From Kineococcus gynurae (GTDB lineage Bacteria > Actinomycetota > Actinomycetes > Actinomycetales > Kineococcaceae), in assembly GCF_050871315.1 (NCBI RefSeq), contig NZ_JBJLRE010000007.1: DNA of 64,000 bases; one strand, given 5' to 3'. This document shows, piece by piece, positions 49,534 to 57,204 of this stretch (within the stretch, counting starts at the first letter, position 1; each line of letters begins with the position of its first letter). A program made the translations under genes and the position numbers. A model generated the notes under the pieces. It saw only the letters and a list, made by a program, of their open reading frames with translations, was not told the DNA's origin and made no database searches.

Positions 49534-50349
49534 TCAGAGCGCGCCCAGGTAGAGGGGGCCGGTCTCCTCCACCGAGATCACCTGCGGGCCGAGGAACCGC
49601 TGGGCCAGGGTCCGGAAGGAGGTCGTGTCCCCGGTCGCGGTGAAGCGGTGCCGCGGCGGCGGGCCGCCGTCCCCGCGGAGCAGGTCGCGGGCCGCGAGCT
49701 CGCGGTAGACGTCGAACGCGGTCTCCTCGGCGCTGGAGACGAGGGTCACGTCGTCGCCGACGACACTGCGCAGCACGGCCATGAGGTGGGGGTAGTGCGT
49801 GCAGCCCAGGACCAGGGTGTCGACGTCGGCGTCGATGATCGGGGTCAGGTACTCCCGTGCCGCGGTGAGCAGCTCCGGCCCGCTGGTGATCCCGCGCTCG
49901 ACGAACTCGACGAACCGCGGGCAGGCGGCCGAGGTCAGCGACAGGTCGGGGCGGGCGATGAAGGCGTCGTCGTAGGCGCGCGAGGAGATGGTCGCGCGGG
50001 TCCCGATGACCCCGATCCGGTTGTTGCGGGTGGCCCGGACCGCGCGGCGGACCGCGGGGTGGATGACCTCGACGACCGGGACGTCGTAGCGCTCGCGGGC
50101 GTCGCGCAGCATGGCCGCCGAGGCCGAGTTGCAGGCGATGACCAGCATCTTCACGCCCGACTCGACGAGGTTGTCGAGGACGTCGAGGGCGAACCGGCGG
50201 ACCTCCGCGATCGGCTTGGGGCCGTAGGGGCTGTGGGCGGTGTCGCCGATGTAGTGGATCTGCTCGTGCGGGAGCTGGTCGAGGACCGCGCGCGCGACGG
50301 TGAGCCCGCCCACGCCGGAGTCGAAGATGCCGATCGGTGCGTCGTCCAC
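49534..50349 (-). CDS. murI: glutamate racemase
   Basis: This is a 271-residue enzyme starting at GTG 50349. 'PIGIFDSGVGGLTVARAVL' is the family start. Both catalytic cysteines are present, in 'VIACNSASAA' and 'LVLGCTHYPHL'. It makes D-glutamate for peptidoglycan. It is first of a likely murI-rph-rdgB operon and ends 31 bases before rph. Confidence 0.94.
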   Translation of the reverse strand: MDDAPIGIFDSGVGGLTVARAVLDQLPHEQIHYIGDTAHSPYGPKPIAEVRRFALDVLDNLVESGVKMLVIACNSASAAMLRDARERYDVPVVEVIHPAVRRAVRATRNNRIGVIGTRATISSRAYDDAFIARPDLSLTSAACPRFVEFVERGITSGPELLTAAREYLTPIIDADVDTLVLGCTHYPHLMAVLRSVVGDDVTLVSSAEETAFDVYRELAARDLLRGDGGPPPRHRFTATGDTTSFRTLAQRFLGPQVISVEETGPLYLGAL

Positions 50350-50406
50350 GGGGACCGATCCTACGGTCGGAGGGGGCCGCTCCCCCCGTCGCGACGCGAG
50401 CCCCCG

Positions 50407-51051
50407 TCACCCGGGCAGCCGGTACTCCTCCTGCACGACGAGGTCGCCGCCCACGAGGCGGAGGCCCCGCAGGTCCTGCACGACCACGGCGGCCCCGTTC
50501 CCCCGGGCCCGCTCGCCGATGCCGACGACGGTCGCACCGGCGTCCAGCCCGGCCCGGATCCCGGCGGGGCTGTCCTCGCAGACGATGCAGTCGGCGGGGT
50601 CGACCCCCAGCCGGGCGGCGGCCGCGCGGTACCCCTCGGGCGAGGGTTTGCCCGCGGTGACGTCGTCGGCGGTGACCAGCACCTCCGGTCGCGGCAGCCC
50701 GGCGGCCCGCAGCCGCGCGAGGGCCAGGGCGGTGACCGCGGACGTCACGACGGCCCAGCTGCCCGCGGGGAGTCCGGTGACGAGCTCACGGCTGCCGGGC
50801 ATCGCGGTGACCTGCAGCGCGTCCTCGACCTCGTAGCGGTCGACGGTGCTGAGCGCCTCCTGCTGCTGCTCGGCCGGGACGAGCAGCGCGACGGTGTCGG
50901 CGGACCGTCGACCGTGGACCATGTCGGCCACCTCGTCGGGGTCCAGCCCGTAGAAGATCGCCCACCGGCTCCAGGCCGAGTGCACGCTGGCGTCGGAGTC
51001 CACGAGGACCCCGTCGGAGTCGAACAGGATCGCGCGGTGCGGCAGTTTCAT
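50407..51051 (-). CDS. HAD-superfamily phosphatase
   Basis: This is a 214-residue protein. 'AILFDSDGVLVDSDASVHSA' contains the DxD of HAD phosphatases, with Ser where Asp-x-Asp is usual, here D-S-D. 'VVTSAVTALALARLRAAGLP' is motif II, 'KPSPEGY' carries the Lys, and 'CIVCEDSPAGIRAGLDAGAT' is motif III. It is likely a sugar-phosphate phosphatase. It lies between murI and the dehydrogenase, all in the same direction. Confidence 0.85.
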   Translation of the reverse strand: MKLPHRAILFDSDGVLVDSDASVHSAWSRWAIFYGLDPDEVADMVHGRRSADTVALLVPAEQQQEALSTVDRYEVEDALQVTAMPGSRELVTGLPAGSWAVVTSAVTALALARLRAAGLPRPEVLVTADDVTAGKPSPEGYRAAAARLGVDPADCIVCEDSPAGIRAGLDAGATVVGIGERARGNGAAVVVQDLRGLRLVGGDLVVQEEYRLPG

Positions 51052-51085
51052 CGGTCCCTCCCGGGGCTCTGGCTGCGGTGGTGGC

Positions 51086-52108
51086 TCAGGTGACGGGGCG
51101 GTTGCGGTAGCGCCCCACCAGTTCCCGGGCGGCGACCTGCATGCGCACCGGCGGCAGGCCCCGCGCGATCAGGTCGAGGTCGTCGAGCACCATCTGCCCG
51201 ATCTGCTCGAAGGCGGCCGGGATGCCGCCCGCGCGGTGGCCGGAGAACACCAGCCCGTCGATGCCGCGGGCCGGGTGGCCGGCCGGGACGGGTTCCTCGG
51301 GCCAGACGTCGACGGCGGCGAGGATCTCCCCGCGGGCCACGCGCGGGAGCAGGTCGTCGTAGTCGACGACGGCCGCGCGGCTGACCAGCACGAGCCGGGT
51401 GCCGGGGGCCAGGAGGTCGAGCTGGGGGCCACCGAGCAGGTGCTCGCTGTCGGCGGTGACGGTCGCGAGGACGAAGAGGAACCGGCTGCGCCGCAACACC
51501 TCCTCCAACGCGGCCGGGACGACGCCGTGCTCGCGGAGGTAGCTCTCGGGCAGCCAGGGGTCGTAGACCCGGATGGTCGCGTCGAAGGGGTGCAGCAGCC
51601 GGTGCAGGGCGCGGCCCAGGTTGCCGAACCCGAGCAGCCCGATGTCGGAACCGCGCAGCAGGACGGCGTCGGCGTTGCCCGCGGCGACGTAGGTCTCCTC
51701 CCCGCGGCGGAAGGCGCGGTCCTCGCGGCTGATGCCGCGCGCGACGTCCAGGGCCAGGCCCAGGGCGTGCTCGGCGACCGCCTGCGCGTAGGCCGGTCCG
51801 CAGCCGAGGACGTGGACGCCGAACTCGTGGCACGCCTGGTAGTCGACGTTGGGGAAGAAGTTCCCCTCCACGTTGCAGATGGCCCGCAACCGCTCGGCCC
51901 GGCTCAACCGGTCCCGGTCCAGGTCGGGTTGACCGATGACCGCGAAGGCCCGCGGCAGCGCCTCGTCGAGGCGGGCCGGGTCGTCGTCGTGCTCGAGGTC
52001 GACCACCTCGTAGCGCTCCTCCAGCGTGGCCCGGGCCTGCGGGGTGAAGATGCGGGCGGCGCTCTGGGGTTGCGGACGCAGGATGACCGTCGGGCGGCTG
52101 GGTTCCAT
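51086..52108 (-). CDS. D-2-hydroxyacid dehydrogenase family protein
   Basis: This is a 340-residue NAD-dependent oxidoreductase. 'DIGLLGFGNLGRALHRLL' is the Rossmann loop. 'VLVSRAAVVDYDDLL' and 'AAVDVWPEEPVPAGHPARG' supply the Arg and Glu regions of the family, and 'FSGHRAGG' holds the catalytic His. It is like phosphoglycerate/glyoxylate reductases. The substrate is unknown. It may be co-transcribed with the HAD phosphatase. Confidence 0.87.
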   Translation of the reverse strand: MEPSRPTVILRPQPQSAARIFTPQARATLEERYEVVDLEHDDDPARLDEALPRAFAVIGQPDLDRDRLSRAERLRAICNVEGNFFPNVDYQACHEFGVHVLGCGPAYAQAVAEHALGLALDVARGISREDRAFRRGEETYVAAGNADAVLLRGSDIGLLGFGNLGRALHRLLHPFDATIRVYDPWLPESYLREHGVVPAALEEVLRRSRFLFVLATVTADSEHLLGGPQLDLLAPGTRLVLVSRAAVVDYDDLLPRVARGEILAAVDVWPEEPVPAGHPARGIDGLVFSGHRAGGIPAAFEQIGQMVLDDLDLIARGLPPVRMQVAARELVGRYRNRPVT

Positions 52109-52201
52109 CGTGCTCCTCGGGACGACCGGCCGGTCGGGAAGATCGCGCCGGGCCCGACAAGCTACCCCGCCCCCGACCGGCCCCCGACGGCGGTGGCGGC
52201 G

Positions 52202-52756
52202 TCAGCGGCGACGACGGCCCCACCGGGCTCGGAAGCGGCGCGTCGCACCCGAGGGCGGACGAAGTTCGACCTCGTCCCGGCTCTCCGGCAGGGCGGCCAG
52301 CCGGGCGGGGGCCGAGGCGAGCAGGGCCTCGTAGCGGGACCGGTCGAAGGTCAGCGTGGCCGGAACGCCCTCCACGAACGGTTCCTGGTCGTCGGGGACG
52401 TCGCGCCAGCGCAGGCCGGACCAGGTCACGGTCGTGGGGCCCAGGTCGAGCGCCGCGGAGACGTCGACCTCACCGCAGATGAAGCAGAGCAGGACGCCGG
52501 CCCGTCCCGGCCCGACCTCGCGGTCCGGATCGACCCGGCGACCGAGCAGGCTGTCGACCGTCTCAGGAACGTGCTCCTCCCATGGTCGGTGGAACGGGGT
52601 CACCCAGTTGTCGGCGGCCGGGATCCGACGACGCAGCGACTCGCCGTCGATCGTCCAGTCGAGGAAGTGCGAGGTCGTGCGGACGGTTCTGCGGCCTTGC
52701 TCACGGGTGGTCTCGACGGACGCCGGCGCCAACCCCAGCTCGACGATCTCCGTCAC
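52202..52756 (-). CDS. hypothetical protein
   Basis: This 184-residue protein is read from GTG 52756; an ATG 36 bases upstream is possible. Features are 'HFLDWTIDGESLRRRI', 'WVTPFHRPWEEHVPETVDSL' and 'LLCFICGEVDVSAALDLG', with a basic Arg-rich end. It resembles actinobacterial hypotheticals that may be immunity-like or bind ligands. No catalytic motif can be seen, and no function is assigned. Confidence 0.66.
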   Translation of the reverse strand: MTEIVELGLAPASVETTREQGRRTVRTTSHFLDWTIDGESLRRRIPAADNWVTPFHRPWEEHVPETVDSLLGRRVDPDREVGPGRAGVLLCFICGEVDVSAALDLGPTTVTWSGLRWRDVPDDQEPFVEGVPATLTFDRSRYEALLASAPARLAALPESRDEVELRPPSGATRRFRARWGRRRR

Positions 52757-52835
52757 GCACCCAGTGTGGCGAGCCGGGTGGGCGGTGACCATCCGTTTAC
52801 CCCGCCCCGGGACCGGCCTCTGGGGCAGGAGTCAG

Positions 52836-52853
52836 GAAATTCCTTGATCACGG
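52836..52853 (+). repeat. dispersed GATCA motif, third copy
   Basis: GAAATTCCTTGATCACGG in the 116-base gap before the DUF2017 gene's stop resembles the two arms of the inverted repeat at 46375-46432 (e.g. GAAGATTCCTCGATCACAGG). The rest of the gap shows only GC-rich sequence. Confidence 0.55.
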
Positions 52854-52872
52854 AGAAATGGGGCGGGGCGGG

Positions 52873-53481
52873 TCAGCGGGAGGGGCGGCCGCGGGAGAGC
52901 GACTGGACGAGGGTCTCCTGCAGGTGGGTGGTGAAGTCGTAGACGGCCCAGGCGTAGGCCTCCGGGTCCTCGCCGTCGTCGGGGCCGTCGGCGAAGGGGT
53001 CGGGCTCGTCGTCGGGGTCGTCGCTCACGCCGAGACGGGTGCCGAGGGCGAGCCGGATGTCGTTGAGCGCCGCCAGCCAGGTCTGGGCCCCGGCGAGGTC
53101 GAGCTGCACGCGCCCGCCCTGGCCGAGGACGGGGGCCAGCGAGGCCAGCAGCGCGGTCGCGGCGGCCGCCTTGCGCTGCCGCAGCGAGGACTCGGTGAAC
53201 CGCCGGAACTCGGCCGAGGCGTCGGGGTCGTCCCCGTAGGCGTCGGGCAGGAGTCGGGCGAGGACCTCGTCCTCGGGTGGCTCGACCGGTCCGCCACCCC
53301 CCAGGCCGGTGAGACCGAGCTCGATCGCCAGGGGATCCTGGGCCCCCGCGGTCCCCGCGGCGTCACCCCGGACGTCGAGCAGCTCGAGCACCTCCCGGGC
53401 CAGGGAGGCGAGCACGTCGGCCTCGACGGACTGGAGGTCCAGGGCGAGGGCGCCGTGGCGGGTACGCCGGAAGGTGGCCAC
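52873..53481 (-). CDS. DUF2017 protein
   Basis: This is a 202-residue protein typical of the actinobacterial DUF2017 family. 'MATFRRTRHGALALDLQSVE' opens it, 'PLAIELGLTGLGGGGPVEPP' is the family block, and 'SEFRRFTESSLRQRKAAAAT' (visible as 'AEFRRFTESSLRQRK') is the helical core. It lies seven bases after clpS and is commonly linked to it, so a role near protein degradation is possible. Confidence 0.85.
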   Translation of the reverse strand: MATFRRTRHGALALDLQSVEADVLASLAREVLELLDVRGDAAGTAGAQDPLAIELGLTGLGGGGPVEPPEDEVLARLLPDAYGDDPDASAEFRRFTESSLRQRKAAAATALLASLAPVLGQGGRVQLDLAGAQTWLAALNDIRLALGTRLGVSDDPDDEPDPFADGPDDGEDPEAYAWAVYDFTTHLQETLVQSLSRGRPSR

Positions 53482-53488
53482 GGTGCGC

Positions 53489-53812
53489 TCAGTCGTCCTT
53501 CTGCAACGTGGCCCACAGGCCGTAGCCGTGCATGGCCTCGACGTCGCGCTCCATCTGCTCGCGCGACCCGGTCGAGACGACCGCCCGGCCCTTCTCGTGG
53601 ACGTCGAGCATCAGCGCCGAGGCCTTCTCGTCGGAGTAGCCGAAGTGGGTCCGGAACACGTAGGTCACGTAGGACATGAGGTTCACCGGGTCGTTCCAGA
53701 CCAGGGTGATCCAGGGGGTGGCGAGGTCGGCGACGGTGTCGGCCTCGGGCACCTCCAGCTCGGTCGGAGCGGTCAGCACACCCGCGGCGGAAGCGGGGCG
53801 TGGCACGGTCAC
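53489..53812 (-). CDS. clpS: ATP-dependent Clp protease adaptor ClpS
   Basis: This 107-residue protein starts at GTG 53812. 'WITLVWNDPVNLMSYVTYVF' contains the acidic N-degron pocket start, and 'ALMLDVHEKGRAVVSTGSRE' holds the ClpS helix and His. It delivers N-end-rule substrates to ClpAP/ClpCP. It is divergent from pncB and upstream of DUF2017, a common actinobacterial order. Confidence 0.93.
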   Translation of the reverse strand: MTVPRPASAAGVLTAPTELEVPEADTVADLATPWITLVWNDPVNLMSYVTYVFRTHFGYSDEKASALMLDVHEKGRAVVSTGSREQMERDVEAMHGYGLWATLQKDD

Positions 53813-53888
53813 GGCCCGATTCTAGGAGCCTGCCGGGCGCGGGCCGTCCCCGCCGTCGGCGCCCGCCCCGAGGCCCTAGGCTCCGCGA

Positions 53889-55193
53889 ATGGCTGCGAGC
53901 ACGGCGCTTCTCACCGACCACTACGAGCTGACCATGCTGCAGGCCGCCCTGGCCGACGGGGCCGCCGGGCGCCGCTGCACGTTCGAGGTCTTCGCGCGTC
54001 GGCTGCCCGAGGGGCGTCGCTACGGGGTCGTGGCCGGGACCGCGCGGGTGCTGGACGCGATCCGGGACTTCCGCTTCGACCCGGACACGCTCGACCACCT
54101 GCGCGCCACCGCTCAGCTCGACCAGCGCACGCTGGAGTACCTGCGCGACTACCGCTTCACCGGTGACGTCGACGGTTACACCGAGGGCGAGCTGTACTTC
54201 CCCGGCTCCCCGTTGCTGACCGTGACGGGCACCTTCGCCGAGGCCGTGGTGCTCGAGACGGTGGTGCTCTCGATCCTCAACCACGACTGCGCGATCGCCT
54301 CGGCCGCCGCCCGGATGGTGACCGCGGCACGCGACCGCCGGCTCATCGAGATGGGCTCGCGCCGCACCCACGAGGACGCCGCCGTGGCCGCGGCCCGCGC
54401 CGCCTACCTGGCCGGTTTCGACGCAACGTCGAACCTGCAGGCCGGCGCCGACCACGGCATCCCCACCACGGGGACCTCGGCGCACGCATTCACCCTGCTG
54501 CACGACACCGAGGCCGACGCCTTCCGGGCCCAGGTCGCGGCCCTGGGGGTGGGGACGACGCTCCTGGTGGACACGTTCGACATCACCCAGGGGATCCGCA
54601 CCGCGGTCGAGGTCGCCGGCCCCGAGCTCGGTGCGGTCCGCATCGACTCGGGCGACCTGTCCGTGCTCGCGGTCCAGGCCCGCAGGCAGCTCGACGACCT
54701 CGGCTGCCCGGGCACGCGCATCGTGGTCTCCGGCGACCTCGACGAGTTCGCGCTCGCGGCCCTGGCCGCCGCCCCGGTCGACGGCTACGGCGTGGGGACC
54801 TCGCTGGTCACCGGGTCCGGGGCCCCCACCGCCGGGCTGGTCTACAAGCTGGTGGACGTCGACGGGCGTCCCGTGGCCAAGCGCTCCACGTCGAAGAACA
54901 CCCACGGCGGTCGCAAGATCGCCGTCCGGCGGCACCGGGCGACCGGTACCGCCACCGAGGAGGTCCTGGGCACGGACGTCGCCCCGCCGGAGGAACCCCA
55001 CGACCGCCCCCTGCAGATCCCGATGATCCGCGGCGGGGAGCTCGTCGCCGGCCTCGACGACCTCGACGCCTCGCGCGAGCACCTGCGCCGGGCGCTGGTG
55101 ACCCTGCCCTGGGACGGTCTGGCCCTGTCCCGCGGCGAACCGGCCATCCCGACGACCGTCCTGCCCCCGCCCCGTCGAGAGGGAACCGCATGA
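53889..55193 (+). CDS. pncB: nicotinate phosphoribosyltransferase
   Basis: This is a 434-residue enzyme starting at ATG 53889. 'LLTDHYELTMLQAAL' is the family start, and 'GSRRTHEDAAVAAARAAYL' carries the phosphorylated His region. 'VRIDSGDLSVLAVQARRQL' and 'RIVVSGDLDEF' bind phosphoribosyl pyrophosphate. It makes nicotinate mononucleotide, the entry step of NAD salvage. It overlaps pncA by four bases, so the two work in one pathway. Confidence 0.93.
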   Translation: MAASTALLTDHYELTMLQAALADGAAGRRCTFEVFARRLPEGRRYGVVAGTARVLDAIRDFRFDPDTLDHLRATAQLDQRTLEYLRDYRFTGDVDGYTEGELYFPGSPLLTVTGTFAEAVVLETVVLSILNHDCAIASAAARMVTAARDRRLIEMGSRRTHEDAAVAAARAAYLAGFDATSNLQAGADHGIPTTGTSAHAFTLLHDTEADAFRAQVAALGVGTTLLVDTFDITQGIRTAVEVAGPELGAVRIDSGDLSVLAVQARRQLDDLGCPGTRIVVSGDLDEFALAALAAAPVDGYGVGTSLVTGSGAPTAGLVYKLVDVDGRPVAKRSTSKNTHGGRKIAVRRHRATGTATEEVLGTDVAPPEEPHDRPLQIPMIRGGELVAGLDDLDASREHLRRALVTLPWDGLALSRGEPAIPTTVLPPPRREGTA

Positions 55194-55792
55194 CCCGCTG
55201 CCTCGTGATCGTCGACGTCCAGAACGACTTCTGCCCCGGCGGCGCCCTTGCCGTCGAGCACGGCGACGAGGTCGCGGCGGCGATCACGTCGCTGCTGGCC
55301 CGGGGCGACGTGACCTACGACCACGTCGTGGCCACCCAGGACTTCCACATCGACCCCGGCAGCCACTTCTCCCGCGAGCCGGACTACGTCGACTCCTGGC
55401 CCCCGCACTGCCGGGCGGGCAGCTACGGCGCGCTGCTGCACGACGCCCTGTCCACGAAGCGGATCGAGGCGGTCTTCCGCAAGGGGCAGTACGCGGCGGC
55501 GTACTCCGGGTTCGAGGGGTCGACCTCGACCGTGACCGCCGAGGGCGAGGAGGACGCCGTCGGGCTGGCGGACTGGTTGCGGGACAAGGGCGTCGACGAC
55601 GTCCACGTCGTCGGGCTGGCCACCGACCACTGCGTACGGGCCACCGCGGCGGACTCCGCGGCCGCCGGTTTCCCGACCACCGTGCTGCTCGACCTCACCG
55701 CGGGGATCGCCCCGGCCACGGTCGAGGCGGCGCTGGAGCAGCTGCGCGCGGGCGGGGTCCGGCTGGTCGGCGAACCCCTGCTGCCCGGCTGA
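55190..55792 (+). CDS. pncA: nicotinamidase (pyrazinamidase)
   Basis: This is a 200-residue hydrolase. The catalytic triad is D9 in 'LVIVDVQNDF', K98 in 'VFRKGQ' and C148 in 'LATDHCVRAT'. Metal ligands are likely D51, H53 and H59 in 'TQDFHIDPGSHF'. It converts nicotinamide to nicotinate, which pncB then uses. The ATGA overlap with pncB gives coupled translation. Confidence 0.93.
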   Translation: MTRCLVIVDVQNDFCPGGALAVEHGDEVAAAITSLLARGDVTYDHVVATQDFHIDPGSHFSREPDYVDSWPPHCRAGSYGALLHDALSTKRIEAVFRKGQYAAAYSGFEGSTSTVTAEGEEDAVGLADWLRDKGVDDVHVVGLATDHCVRATAADSAAAGFPTTVLLDLTAGIAPATVEAALEQLRAGGVRLVGEPLLPG

Positions 55793-55825
55793 CCCGGCGC
55801 CCCGCCGAGACGCCCGCCCGGCGGC

Positions 55826-56608
55826 TCAGCGCCGGACGACGACCGTCTTGCCGAGCTTGTCGTGCAGGCCCTGACGACGCTTGTCCCACAGCGGCCAGAG
55901 GGAGTCGAGCAGGAGGTAGACGCCCCCGACCACGCTCAGCAGGTTCGCCGGGGCCTCCCGGGTGAGCCACCGGAGGATGGCCTGGCCCCAGGTGGGCAGG
56001 CCGCTGCGGTCCCAGCCCCGCACCCGCAACCGGCAGAGCAGCTTCCCCGGCGTCCCCCCGAAGAACCGGGTGAAGGCGATGACGTAGACGGCGCTGATCA
56101 CGACGGTGATCCAGAGGATCTGCGTCATGGCCGACTGCAGACCCGGCTGATCCATCAGTGAGAGCGCCGAGGGCGGGGGCGACCCGGCCCGGGCGGCGGC
56201 GAGCGAGTCACGGAACGTGGTCTCGAAGGCGGTGACGACGGTCTGCAGCGGGCCCCAGGCGGCCAGGGCCGTGATGGCCGACGTGAGCACGTAGTCGATG
56301 ACCCGGGCCAGCAGGCGCAGGCCCAGGTTGCCCAGCGGCTGACCGTCGGGGGTGTGCGTCTGCCGGGCGGCCGGGTCGACGGCGGTCCCGCGGCTCCACG
56401 GGACCGGTCGGGCCTGAGGATGGGCCGACCCCGGCCCGCCCCATCGCTCGTCCGGCTTCTCGAAGCTCAGCCCGCCGACCGGCGTCTCGGGGACGTGGAC
56501 GTTCTCGGTCCACGCCTGACCGTCCCACCAGCGCAACGGCCGGGGGGTCGAGGAGTCCCGGGCGGGCGGGGCGGACGGGTCGGGGTACCAACCGGCAGGC
56601 GTGCTCAT
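55826..56608 (-). CDS. RDD-family membrane protein with DUF2510
   Basis: This is a 260-residue protein. 'MSTPAGWYPDPSAPP' is the DUF2510 (SHOCT-like WYPDP) start, with 'LRWWDGQAWTENV'. The RDD domain (~95-260) includes 'LGLRLLARVIDYVLTSAITA' (R..DyvL) and 'GGTPGKLLCRLRVRG', with about three helices. Function is unknown, perhaps membrane protein assembly or ion transport. It stands downstream of an SRPBCC gene. Confidence 0.82.
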   Translation of the reverse strand: MSTPAGWYPDPSAPPARDSSTPRPLRWWDGQAWTENVHVPETPVGGLSFEKPDERWGGPGSAHPQARPVPWSRGTAVDPAARQTHTPDGQPLGNLGLRLLARVIDYVLTSAITALAAWGPLQTVVTAFETTFRDSLAAARAGSPPPSALSLMDQPGLQSAMTQILWITVVISAVYVIAFTRFFGGTPGKLLCRLRVRGWDRSGLPTWGQAILRWLTREAPANLLSVVGGVYLLLDSLWPLWDKRRQGLHDKLGKTVVVRR

Positions 56609-56699
56609 GGTTCGACGGACTCCTCGTTCGGGTTCGGCCGGACCAACGTCCCACGACGCCCCGCCGTTCCGTCGCCGCCCCGACGACGCAGAGTCCCGG

Positions 56700-57155
56700 T
56701 CAGGAGAAGCGACGCACGATCTCGGTGTTCCGGTCGGCGAGCAGGGCGCGCAGGGTCCGGCGCACGAACAGCCCGTCGGCGATCCGACCGAGGGGGCCGA
56801 GCGGCGAGCGCCAGGCCATCCGGTCGGTCATGATCGTCATCTGCGGACCCTCGGTCTCGAAGGTGTGCTCGTGCCAGAACTCCGCGAACATCCCCTGGTT
56901 CATCCGGTCGACGAACCGCCGGGGGGCGGCGAGCTCGATGATCTCCGAGGTGTGGGTCACGGGGAGGCCGAACAGCCGCAACCGCCAGCGGACCGTCTCG
57001 CCCAGCCCGATCCGGCCGCTGGTCCGTCCACCGCCCTCGACCGCGCGGACCCGGAACCGTCGGCCCGCGACGCGTTCCACGTCGAGGTCGAGCGACATCG
57101 CGAAGACGTCGTCGACGGGCGCGCGGACCATGGTCCGCTGGACGATCTCGGGCAC
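56700..57155 (-). CDS. SRPBCC-fold ligand-binding protein
   Basis: This is a 151-residue protein of the polyketide cyclase/START-like fold. 'MVRAPVDDVFAMSLDLDVER' is the usual start of this fold ('i.Ap...Vf....d'), and 'GPQMTIMTDRMAWRSPLGPL' with a C-terminal long helix completes it. It may bind a lipid or small ligand. It lies 49 bases upstream of the helicase stop in the same direction. Confidence 0.78.
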   Translation of the reverse strand: MPEIVQRTMVRAPVDDVFAMSLDLDVERVAGRRFRVRAVEGGGRTSGRIGLGETVRWRLRLFGLPVTHTSEIIELAAPRRFVDRMNQGMFAEFWHEHTFETEGPQMTIMTDRMAWRSPLGPLGRIADGLFVRRTLRALLADRNTEIVRRFS

Positions 57156-57204
57156 GCCGAGAACTTACCCGAGCACCGCCCGTGACGGAGGCGGGACGCC
57201 CAGG

